Part shown: one piece after another, positions 1 to 11,800 of the stretch
How positions within the stretch are numbered: the stretch's first letter is position 1
Layout of the letters: each line of letters begins with the position of its first letter
Assembly: GCF_018687715.1 (NCBI RefSeq)
Contig: NC_056765.1
Coordinates: 30,650,254 to 30,714,253, forward strand
Direction: 5' to 3'
Length of the DNA: 64,000 nucleotides
Source of the DNA: Carya illinoinensis
Taxonomy: Eukaryota; Streptophyta; Magnoliopsida; Fagales; Juglandaceae
The notes under the pieces: model-generated
Seen by the model: only the letters and a program-made list of their open reading frames with translations
Told to the model about the DNA's origin: nothing
Databases searched by the model: none
Translations under genes and position numbers: made by a program

Positions 1-126
1 ACAAACAGAAAGAAGTACGTGCTTTTGTTTTCTATGAATAAGTCTTTTATATATAGAATATTAAACAGTGAATTTCCTTATTAAATCTTGGCAATTTTGT
101 AACTATAAAACACAAGTTTTATAACA
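1..126 (+). repeat. 3' end of the 5' LTR of copia element 1
   Basis: Matches the last 126 bases of the LTR at 4187-5052 at 124 of 126 positions and ends in CA. The low difference suggests a fairly recent insertion, although the coding region is already broken. Confidence 0.92.
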
Positions 127-128
127 AG

Positions 129-142
129 TGGTATCTAGAGCC
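129..142 (+). other. Primer-binding site of copia element 1
   Basis: TGGTATCTAGAGCC lies two bases after the LTR. It resembles the complement of the 3' end of initiator tRNA-Met (TGGTATCAGAGC) used by most plant copia elements, with one extra base. Confidence 0.75.
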
Positions 143-150
143 TAGGTTCA

Positions 151-3100
151 ATGGGGACCATGAGATTTGATATAGAAAAGTTCACTGGTGACAATGATTT
201 CGGCCTATGGAGAATAAAAATGAGAGCACTGCTAGTCCAACATGGACTGCAAGATGCTCTCCTAGGTGAGAAACAGAAGGGCTCTTCCTCAAAGGAGGAA
301 GATAAGGGGATTGTCCAGAAGGACATTCTCCAGAAAGCCCATAGTGCCCTAATCCTCTCTCTTGGGGATAAAGTCCTGAGAGAGGTGGCTAGTGAGGACA
401 CGGCTGCAGGCATTTGGCTAAAATTAGAAAACCTATATATGACAAAGTCTTTAGCAAACAGATTACATAAGAAAACAAGACTGTATACCTTCAAGATGAC
501 CCCTGGGACTCCAATAGGACAGCACCTAGACGAGTTCAACAAAATCATATTAGACTTAGCCAATATAGACATTAAGGTGGAGGATGAGGATCAGGCCATC
601 CTCTTGATGAGTTCTTTGGACTCATCATACCTAAGTCTAAAAGAAACCATGGTGTATGGTAGGGACTCTTTGACACTTGATGAAGTACAATCTGTACTTC
701 ATACTAGGGAACTTCAAAGTAGGGGAGATACCAAACAGAATCATGGGGAAGGCTTGTCTGTCAGAGGTAGAACAGAAAAGAGAGATAGGAAGGGTAAAAA
801 TGAAAATAAAATATATAGGTCTAAGTCAAAGGGGAAACAATTCAAATGTTTCCACTGTCACAAGGAATGGCACTTTAAGAAAGACTGCCCTGATAGGAAA
901 AATAATCCTGGGAATAAAACCAAAGAGGCAGGGGATGCCTCAGTGGTTTTAGAAGGGTATGAGAGTGCTGAGGTACTCACAGTGAGTGAGGTTGATTCAA
1001 AAACAGAGTGGATAATGGACTCTGGATGCTCTTTTCATATGTGTCCAGTAAGGGAGTGGTTTGAGACATTCTCTGAACAAGAAGGGGGACATGTAATTCT
1101 AGGTAACAATAAATCCTGCAAAGTCATGGGGATAGGGTCAGTTAGACTCAAAATACATGATGGAATTGAAAAGGTTTTGAGTGAAGTCAGATACATACCT
1201 GAATTAAAGAGAAATTTAATTTCTCTTGGTATGCTTGACTTGGCAGGTTATTCTTTCAAATCTGAGGCAGGGGTACTTAGAGTTACTAAGGGTTCCCTAG
1301 TTATCATGAAAGGAGAAATAAAAAATGGGTTATATACACTACTTGGGAAAACAGTAGTTGGGGAAGCATCCCCAACTCAAAACATAGTTGAAAACAAAGC
1401 TGTACTATGGCATAGGAGGCTTGGGCATGTAAGTCAAGGGAGGCTTTTAGAATTACAAAAACAAGGGCTGCTGAGTGATCCAAACCTAGGAAACTTGCCT
1501 TTCTGTGAAGATTGTATCTATGGAAAGACAAAGAGGGTTAGTTTTAAGTCAGCAACCCACAACACTAAGCAAACCCTAGATTATGTCCATTCTGACCTAT
1601 AGGGACCAGCAAGAGTAAATTCACATGGTGGAGGGAGCTATTTTCTCTCTCTTTAGTGGATGACTATTCTAGGAAGGTTTGGATTTACATCCTTAAAAAC
1701 AAGAGTGACACCTTTGAAAAGTTCAAGGAGTGGAAGACCCTTGTGGAAAACCAAATAGGTAGAAAAATCAAGATCTTAAGGACTGACAATGTTTTAGAGT
1801 TTCTCTCAAATGAGTTTAACATATATTGTCAAAAGGAAGGAATTCTTAGGCATAAGACAGTGAGGGAAACCCTACAACAAAATGGCTTAGCTGAAAGAAT
1901 GAATAGAACCATCTTGAAAAGGGTAAGGTGCATGTTGTCAAACTCAGGGCTGCCCAAAACATTTTGGGCAGAAGCTGCCACTACTGTTGTACATCTTATT
2001 AATAAGTGTCCTTCATCGGCCATAAGTTTTAAAACTCCTCATGAGTTATGGTTTGGAAGACCTCCAAAGTATGACTACCTAAGAGTTTTTGGGTGTGTTG
2101 CTTATACACATTCAAAAACTGACAAGTTGGAACCTAGGGCACTTAAGTGCATCTTTATAGGGTATCCTGAAGGTGTTAAGGGTTACAAACTATGGGTAGA
2201 TGGACCAGGAAGATATAACAGCATAATAAGCAGGGATGTGACCTTTAATGAGTCACAAATGGCTCGGGTACAGGGAGAAAGGGTAGACCAAGAAATTGTT
2301 AAGTCCCCAAGAGGATCTCAGATTGAGGTGGAGCAAGTAAAGGCCCAATCTGAACCTAAAATTGGGGAAAGTAATCACCCTGAGGAAGAAGACTCAGGGG
2401 ACATGGCTCAAGATGGAGCTAACTCCTATAATCTAGTAAGAGATAGGCAAAAGAGAGTTATTAAACCTCCTATAAGGTATGGTCAAGCTGAATTAACTAT
2501 GTATGCCTTAACAATAGTTGAGGAAATAATTAATTAGGAACCTAAAACTTATAAAGAGGCAATGGCTAGCAAGGATTCCTCCAAATGGACCCTTGCTATG
2601 CATGAAGAAATGGAATCTCTAAATAAAAATAAAACCTGGGTTTTAGTGCCTAAACCAAAAGGGGTTAAGCTTGTTGGATCCAAGTGGATCTATAAGAAAA
2701 AGGAAAGCATGCCAGGGATAGAAGGGACTAGGTATAAGGCTAGATTGGTAGCCAAAGGGTTTACACAGAGGGAAGGAATTGATTTCAATGAAATCTTCTC
2801 TCCTGTGGTCAAACATAGCTCCATTAGGCTACTGCTAGCCTATACAGCTTTTGAAAACTTGCATCTAGAACAGTTAGATGTCAAAACTGCTTTTTTGCAT
2901 GGAGAACTTGAAGAGGAAATTTATATGCAGCCTCCTGAAGGTTTTAATAATGAAATTAAGGATAATCAAGTGTGTCTTCTTAAAAAATCTTTATATGGTC
3001 TTAAACAATCACCTAGACAATGGTATAAGAAATTTGACACACACATGATTAACAATAATTTCAAGAGAAGTTGCTATGATAGTTGTGTTTATTACAAGGA

Positions 3101-4106
3101 AGAAAAAGGAATATTTGTTTATCTCCTTTTGTATGTTGATGACATGTTGGTAGCTTGTAATAACATTACTTTAATTGATCAAGTTAAAAGCATGCTAAAA
3201 TCAGAATTTGAAATGAAAGAATTGGGCCTTGCTAGGAAAATTTTAGGAATGGAAATTGAAAAAGATAGAAAGCTATACTTATCTCAGAAAAATTACATCT
3301 CTAAAATTCTCAATAGATTTGGTATGGAACATGTGAAACCTGTAGTTACACCCTTAGGACAGCATTTCAAATTGTCTTTAGATCAGGCTCCTAAAACAGA
3401 CTCTGATATCAGTTTTATGCAACAAATCCCTTATGCAAGCATGGTGGAGTATAATGTATGCGATGGTTTGTACTAGGCCTGATCTTACCCATGCAGTGAG
3501 TATAGTTAGTAGATTTATGGGGAACCCAGGAAAGCCCCATTGGCAGGCTATTAAGTGGGTATTAAGATACTTAACTGGTTCTACTAACTTGGGCCTCACT
3601 TTTGGGAACAATGTGGAAAAGGGTTGTGAACTGGTTGGTTTTGTAGACTCTGACTTTGCTGGGAGCATAGACACTAGGAAATCTTTGACTGGTTATGTGT
3701 TCACTGCTTTTGGGGGGCTATTAGTTAGAAATCACACTTACAACCTGTGGTGGCCTTATCAACCACAGAAGCTGAATATGTAGCATTGACTGAAGCTATC
3801 AAAGAGGCCATATGGTTAAAAGGGATTGCAAGTGAATTAAATATTTTTAGTGGCAATATCACAGTACACTGTGATAATCAAAGCACCCTTCATTTAGCTA
3901 AAAATCAAGTCTTTCATGAGAGGTCTAAACACATTGATATACGACTTCATTTTGTAAGGGATGTCATAGAGTCTAAAGTGGTAGGTGTGGAAAAGGTCTC
4001 AACTGAGGACAACCCCTCAGATATGATGACCAAATCTGTCCCATGGTCCAAGTTCAGACACTGTCTGAACTTAATTGGTATGAAGTCAAGAGTCAGTCCT
4101 CATTAG
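151..4106 (+). pseudogene. Degenerate copia gag-pol polyprotein
   Basis: Starts at an ATG 24 bases after the LTR. Domain order is Gag, zinc knuckle (CX2CX4HX4C near residue 232, with W where G is usual before the His), aspartic protease (WIMDSGCS), integrase (HRRLGH...CEDC zinc site, RTDN, QQNGLAERMNR), reverse transcriptase (LLYVDDM) and RNase H (VDSDFAGS, STTEAEY, HCDNQS). It is broken at five places: a TAG at 1600-1602 where HSDLWGP is normal, a frameshift near 1654, a TAG at 2535-2537, a frameshift near 3445 just before the CTRPDL motif, and another near 3715-3745. The element cannot make a full polyprotein itself. Read segments are 151-1602, 1656-2537, 2562-3476, 3433-3783 and 3747-4106. 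Confidence 0.93.
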
Positions 4107-4186
4107 GAGGACAGTGCAGGAATGAGCCAATGATGAGGGTTACTAACAAACACTAGGCAAATAAATGTTTTGCCAAGGTGGAGATT

Positions 4187-5052
4187 TGTAATATGTATGT
4201 CAAATCATTTTCTTATCTGCTGGTTATTTAATTACTAATGGTTTATTCTGTGTTTTAAGTGTATGATGACCTTGTGGCTCGAACTGGTCCCGTGAAGCTA
4301 AAATCTGCTTACAATAGGCACGTGAGGAGCTTGTGCCTTTAATCCGAGTATATGAGCTGAGCCGTTGGATCCGATACACGTGTTACAATCCTGATGCACC
4401 ATATATATATATATATATATATATATATCTTGTTCTCTTGTAACCCTAACGCAGAGCTCATTGTGTGTATCGGCTAAGAATAAGAGGCAGAGAGGGAAAG
4501 GGGGCGATTCTAGGGTTTTCTAGGGTTTGTGAGTGAGGAAAGAAATCGGTGTGATTTCTTTGTGAGATCTGAGTGTTTCTGTATGTATCTGAACTGAGGC
4601 TTCTCTGTGATTGATTTGATTCATCAATAAAGATCTCTGAGGCCATTCCTGCCGTGGATGTAGACCATTAGGGTCGAACCACGTATCTCGGTGTGTTCTT
4701 TCCTTGCTTTCTTATTTCCTTTATTTTCTTGTTCATATGTGATTACTGTAATCTCTTGATATATCTGTTCTTGCTTATCTTGTTGATCCGTGCGTTATAT
4801 CTGATCTGGAAGGTGCTGTATATATTGATACATGGATCTGTGTTGGTATAATGTTGGTCTTGTGATCATAACTGTTATGTACATATGTTGCTTCTGATGT
4901 AATCTTGAGCATGCTGGTTTTAAGTCACAAACAGAAAGAAGTACGTGCTTTTGTTTTCTGTGAATAAGTCTTTTATATATAGAATATTAAATAGTGAATT
5001 TCCTTATTAAATCTTGGCAATTTTGTAACTATAAAACACAAGTTTTATAACA
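4187..5052 (+). repeat. 3' LTR of copia element 1
   Basis: Begins TGTAATATG directly after the purine-rich tract at 4172-4186 (CCAAGGTGGAGATT) and ends ...TATAACA, giving the normal TG...CA limits and 866 bp. A (TA)n microsatellite of about 28 bp lies at 4401-4428 inside it. Confidence 0.88.
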
Positions 5053-7145
5053 GGACGACAGTGAAACACATCCATGACACACCTCCCAAGCTATAAAAAT
5101 TTCCAATATAGTAATATTTTTTCTTTTTTATTTGTTAGGGGTAACTTGAAAAATGGGTACAATTTGAGGGGGGGGGGGTCTAGTTTTACGAGTTGTGTGG
5201 TAGTTTGGGGAATTGAATTTATAATATATTAGATTAGAAAAAAAGAATTTATAATATATTAAAGATATGGAGTTTCTTTATTGAGTAAAATGTGAGTAGT
5301 AGTAATAATAATAACAACACTAATAAATAAATAAAAATACTGCTGCATACAAGTCGTATGTAAGTACAATTTGTCGTGCGACCTATTATAATTTTATACT
5401 GATTCTAATTGAGTTGAATTTTACACATATAATTGACATAATTATATTTCTTTTTAAGATTATGTTTAAAAAGAGTTTTTTTTTTTTGTACAAAATATGG
5501 TAGAATTAAATATATATTAAGGGCAGATTTGGAAGACACATCTCAACTCAAAATTCTCATATCATCATTATAATTTTTTCAAATTCTCGTATAAAATATA
5601 ATAAATAATTTAACTTTTTCAAATTCCAATATAACTTTTTCAAATCCTAAAACAATAATAATATTCAAAGATAACATTTTAAACTTTTATCTTACTTACC
5701 AAACCTGTCATAACTTTTTCATTATTGTATCTAATAAAAGGAGTAGAAAAACTGAAAAATAAAGCACAAAGTTCTTTACTTTATTTAAATGAACATTCAA
5801 ATTAAGGGGAAAAAGATTATTTTGTATTAAATTTGGCACTATGCACAAAATACTACCATGGCCACATGCTTATATTTGGTACTTATCTTCTTCAATGAGA
5901 ATATTTTAGGTAAAAAATGAGGATAGTTGAGATCAAATATATTAATTACATTCTTATATAGACTCAAATCATATTCTTATTCGAACTGATGAATGGATTC
6001 ATATTATTTACTCTTTTATACATAATTTTAAATAATTAAATTATATTATATATAATTTTTAATTTTCTTATTTATATTGATATAACCAATTCAAAATTAT
6101 CATGAATCACTTGATTCATTGAATCGTTTTTTTATTTTTTTTTTATTCTGATTTTTTGAGTCGTGGTTTTTATAGTAGTTAATGTGGGAGGTTTTTATAT
6201 AAGTTATAAGTTGATTGTGTTAATAAGAAAGCTTACAAACAGGTTTTTTCTTTTCTTTTAAAAAAGAAAATGAATTAAAATATTCTACCACAATTTCTTA
6301 TTATAATTATTATGAAATACGATGGGCCTTATGGTCAATCCGCTAGGACCCGTTTATCCAATTCGGGTTTGTAGTTTGAGAAATGATATTTATAGTTTTA
6401 AAATAATTTCATGCTTTCGAAAAAAATTAGTTAAATTTGAGATATATGTAGAGGTGTAACCGATCCAATTTAGTTTGATTTAGGACATATCTTAGAACCG
6501 AAATGGTATATATTGATTTCGTGATTTGAATAATTAATACCGCCTGGTATAATACCACTAAACTGATATTTTTAGTTTTACCAATTTTGGTCTGATTTTT
6601 CAAATATATTATATAGTCTATATAATATAGCATACTATAGTATATAATAATATAGTGATAATATATATTATAATTGTATTATAGACTATAGTGATATATT
6701 ATAATATATAATATAATGATATATTATATTATATTATATTATAATATATAGTGAGATAGTATTAGTATAACTATTAATACAATAGACTATCATGATAATA
6801 TATATGATTTTAAAATTTAATATTATATTATTTAGTAATTTATCATATAATACAAAATTATTTTATATAAAAATTATATAAAAAACATTTTTTTCAATAT
6901 AAAAAATTAAAAAATATATATATAATGAACGGGTCAATCTAGTGTTAGAAAAAGAAAAAGAAAAAGAAAAATCGGATCGATTTTACCTAATTTTAAGAAA
7001 AATAAAACCGGTATCTGATCGAATCAAATCCATACCATATCGGACCGGTTTATTAGTTTACCAGTTTCTTTTTCACTCCTTGATACAAGTGAAAAAATGA
7101 TTTTTTAATAATAAATCTTATTTTCTTGTAAAAGAGTGTTCTTTA
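5053..7145. other. AT-rich spacer with a probable hAT-like relic
   Basis: No gene is seen. A run of about 11 G lies near 5168-5178. The segment from about 6449 (TAGAGGTGTAACCGATCC) to about 7082 (ACCGGTTTATTAGTTTACC...TTTCACTCC) has the AT-rich body and 'accgg'-rich ends seen in the element at 62552-63120, so it is probably a related nonautonomous element, but its right end and target duplication are not clear. Confidence 0.45.
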
Positions 7146-7335
7146 GGTTATTTGGATAGTGAGTTGAGATAAAAGTTGAATAAAATATTATTAAGATATT
7201 ATTTTTTAATATTATTATTATTTTAAAATTAAAAAAAATTAAATTATTTATTATATTTTATATAAAAATTTAAAAAAATTAAAAAAATTAAATAAAATGA
7301 GTTGAGATAATTTGAGATTGACATCCAAACTTGCC
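7146..7335. mobile_element. Tourist-like MITE
   Basis: Ends GGTTATTTGGATAG and (reverse complement) GGCAAGTTTGGATG, flanked by TTA at 7143-7145 and 7336-7338. The body contains the string gagttgagataaaa...aaattttaaaa shared with other copies near 29050, 39062, 57640, 59990 and 60232. A TTA target duplication points to the PIF/Harbinger superfamily. Confidence 0.6.
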
Positions 7336-7409
7336 TTAGATTAAAAAATCTTATTATCCTATCAAAAAAAAGCTAAAAAATCTCATTGCGTTAGCTGGTT
7401 TATATTGCC

Positions 7410-8066
<657 letters not shown>

Positions 8067-8805
8067 TTCGGGATTGATAATTTTTCGGCATATAATTAAC
8101 GGGGACAAGAAGTTGTAGCAGTAGATCTGGTTTTCCAGCGTTGTCTTTCTTATCCAAGTTTATTATCTCTAGATCAATGTATTTATATGTAATCCATTTC
8201 CTTCTTATCCATCTATCTACGGATATGTGTAACTGGTTTGGATTCGAATCTCTGGAAATCTAATGGTTATTTTTGTTTTCTTTTGTATATGGTTTAGATC
8301 CATTTTCTTGGGTCTCTCTGAATAATTCTGATGCATTAGCTTCAGCGAAAACGTGCTTGTAATTTTGTAAAACGGTCCGCTGAAATTAGAAGCTGCCCAT
8401 TTCCATGCTCGATTTTGCTTGCATCTCTAGAACCCTAACGAGCTTTTCCTTTCGGGGAATTTTTTTTTTAAAATTGTTCTGGGCATAATTCGTAAGTCCA
8501 CGCCATCTTCCCACACTATACGAAGAAAGGATAGCGGAGAGAATTTAATCACTTGGTTTAACATGCATATGTAAAAGCTTAATGTTTGAAGTTCGGTGTG
8601 GGCCATCCGAGTTCGGCGCGCGAGATAAGCACCCCACGCAAGTTAGAGGGAAACAAAGTGGCGGGAAAAAAGTAAAGCAAATATCGATTCAGCCCGTGGT
8701 CAATTGGTTCCCTAACCTTTAAAAGACTCTTTTTCCCCATTTCCCCGAACTTCCAACTCCGTCGAGACTCTCCGTACGCCGAATCCCGAAAAGTCTCTCC
8801 GCTTC
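8067..8805. other. H3 3' region and WD40-gene promoter
   Basis: No coding sequence is seen. The sequence GGCGGGAAAA at 8660-8669 (TTTTCCCGCC in reverse) resembles an E2F site and lies about 140 bp before the WD40 gene ATG, which would fit cell-cycle regulation. This is inference from the motif alone. Confidence 0.4.
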
Positions 8806-11800
8806 ATGGACAAGTACTTGCTCCCTCTCAAGCCCTCCTCACCCCAAAACCCTAAACCTCTTCGACGGTACAACTATTCTCAACTATTTTTTCTTCTTTC
8901 TCTGTTTTTGTTTTTAATTTGAATTTGGAAGTCTTTTTTTTTTTTTTTTTTTAAATGGAAAAAAATTCGAAGGCTACAATGGAATCGATGCGCCATCGAA
9001 TTGAACGGCCGGTTCGAGCCCAAGTACCGCCACGAGATCTCCAGCTTGCTCAAGCAATCGTACTACGAGGTTTGGCCATTACTTCATTGCCAATTGGTTT
9101 GGTTTGTTTAAACTGTTTGTGTATAAAATAACTCAGAATTTTTTCATGCTCTTGTTGTGGAGAAAAGATTGGTGCGTTTCCGCATTTGTATCACATCGAC
9201 AGCGTGCCCTGTCAAACGCATGTAAGGGAAAGCACAGCTCAGTTTTTTGGTTTTCCTTTTTATCGTTGATTGAGCAGTTTTGTTGGTGCTTGAAATTGTT
9301 TTGCTTCTGTTGTACAGGAAAATATGATTGACAATGGCGCAAGATTCGCAGGGCAGATGCCAATTAGAAAGTTAGTTTCTACAGTTACGCTATTTACTTT
9401 TTCAATTACAATCTTTATTTTATGTAGAATGTGTTTTTTTTTTTTTTTAAATCTCAATTCGACCAATTTTGTGAATGAATGTGTGTGCACTTACATGCGA
9501 GCACTTACCACTTATGTACCGTGCTTAAAATACTTGCAAAAGAAGCAAAGTGTCTACCTGAGATTGGGTCCTGTTTATACGTATAGCAAAAAGGTCGTAT
9601 TTTTTTTACGTGTTGTGGTGTACACAACATGCTGTTACTCTTGTGGTTGTAAAGTAATAATTTTGCCTTTTGAAATGGACAAGGATGGACAATAATTGAC
9701 TGATCATGTTATTTGTTGTAGGGGTGGGCAGAGGGCCTCACACCCCAGTATCTCGCTCCCATTCGCCCCGCATGGTGGGATGGGCAACCCCGCCCCGCAT
9801 ATCTTCCGCCCTGCCCCCCCCATATATATATTATATATATAAATATAAATATATATTTATATTTTACAAATTGTGTATATATGAGTATGTATATTACAAT
9901 TTGTTAGACTTGTTCACAAAGTATGCACTAGCAAATTTAAAAAGTACATAGTTTAAAAACTACAACTTACATAAAATATGCACTAGCAAATTTAAAAGTT
10001 ATATAGTTTAAAAATTACTACACTACAACTTATACAAAATATGCACTAGCAAATTTAAAAACTACGTAATTTTTAGAATATAGTCATATTTACAAATTTA
10101 AATTTATAATTTGAATATAAAAATATATTTTTAATTACTTTGAGACCTAGAAATAATTTTTAAACCTAGTGGAATATAATCTACATTTTAAGTGGACATG
10201 AGGCGGGGCGGGGGGTGGACCCCACCTCCGGGATGCGGATGTGGGAAGGGGGCTACCCCGCACCGTATGGTGCAGGTAGCACCCCTAATTTGTTGTATGA
10301 GATGTTTTCAATTTTTAAACTGAAGTCATGGTATCCATTACATGCCCAAACAGCTTTGTCGATGACATCTGCCATTTTTTTTTATATTCATTATATAGGA
10401 ATGAGGGTGCTTCTGGCTCGACATCGTTTGTTCTGTTCCACTAAAAAAAAAAAAAAAAACTTTCTCCTGCTTATATGGTACCATTTTATTATCTTTACAT
10501 GGGGTGGTTCTTTTTCAGGCAAGGCATCTCTGCAATGGAGTTTGACAACAAGGTGAATGTGGAATTACATTTTTTGTAATCAATTCGTAACCACAAACTA
10601 CCATATATTTTGCAACGTGCACCCAAGAGTACAAAAAGTTTTAATGTACATCCTCAATTATCAATAGGCTCAATGTGAACACTCGGTTAATATTTAATGC
10701 TTAAGATGAATGAAGAAAGACCTTGTGGCATAATCTTAACTCTTTCATTAGGCTCTGGTAGTGTACATTGTCCTTTTGACATGATATTACTAGGATGTTT
10801 CTGATACCATTTTGTCATGATCAGGGAATGTACTCACCAAATTTTTGTGATACACCAAAAGAACTAGTCATAATCATGGCTCCATATAATCACTAATATA
10901 GCACAATTGTAACTAGACACGCCAAGCGTGGGAAGTTGCGCATGCTTTCATAATCCACTCCAATCTATTCTGGATATCACGATGAGGCTCCTAAACCATT
11001 CAAGTGAAGAACTTGTTAGATTGAACAAAACTTGTATGTTTCAATTCACAAGCTTTAGGGCTTGAATTTCATGAAAAGACGGTTTCCCATTCTCTATTCT
11101 GTTTTTCTATTATCACCAAGTTTCATATATGCTCATGTTAATTTATCTAATCAACAAAATTTGATAGTCCTAAAAATTCATCTCCAAAATTTGTATGTTT
11201 TCTTTGTTGAGAATAAAGCTAAAATACTTTTGAAAGTAGCAGTATTTTTGGTTCTTTTGTTTTGTCTCCTAGGTTTAGTATCTGTCAGTGCATTTCAGGA
11301 ACTTGTGACTAATTATGTAGATAATGCTTTGAGGTCAAACCCCATAAAGACTTCTATTTGTCATTGTGTTATAGTTCTAGGTTGTCTTGTATTGTTATTT
11401 TTACTTTTTACTTCACTTATTCAAGCTTGGGTATTTCTCCCATTTATCTCTACTAACTTTCTTCCAGGGTATATATCTGGCATCAGTGACAAGATCTGGG
11501 TGCCTAACAGTACATGATTTTGAAGCTCTTTATTGCCAGAGTAGTGAATCATTGCCAAGTAAGTTCCTACAATACAACTTGTACTGTTTCTCTCTCTTGG
11601 CACATATCTGATTTAAAATGTAGGCTTATTCAGGTTTTGGATAGATTTTCCGTCAATATTTAACGAGTTGCACACATGTTCTTGAACTAAACTCCAGTGA
11701 ACAATTGTTAGAAGGCATTGTGTGGACAGTCAAAACTTGCATGTACATTATGAAATGTTCTTAAATATACCTTTGTTTACATGTGGCACAATTCTGCCTT

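Larger units (their letters stand above)
1..5052 (+). mobile_element. Ty1/copia LTR retrotransposon (Tork/Tnt1-like), 5' LTR cut by window edge
   Basis: Bases 1-126 repeat at 4927-5052 with two differences (A/G near 34, C/T near 66), so the window starts inside the 5' LTR and the 3' LTR ends at 5052. Between them lie a primer-binding site, a gag-pol reading frame with protease, integrase, reverse transcriptase and RNase H in copia order, and a polypurine tract just before the 3' LTR. The target-site duplication cannot be checked because the left flank is outside the window. The Tork/Tnt1-like assignment rests on general motif resemblance. Confidence 0.93.

Noticed and set aside
11062..11517. 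Hydrophobic open frame that looks like a membrane protein
   Set aside because: It overlaps WD40 intron 5 and exon 6 in a different frame, and its hydrophobicity comes from T-rich intron sequence.
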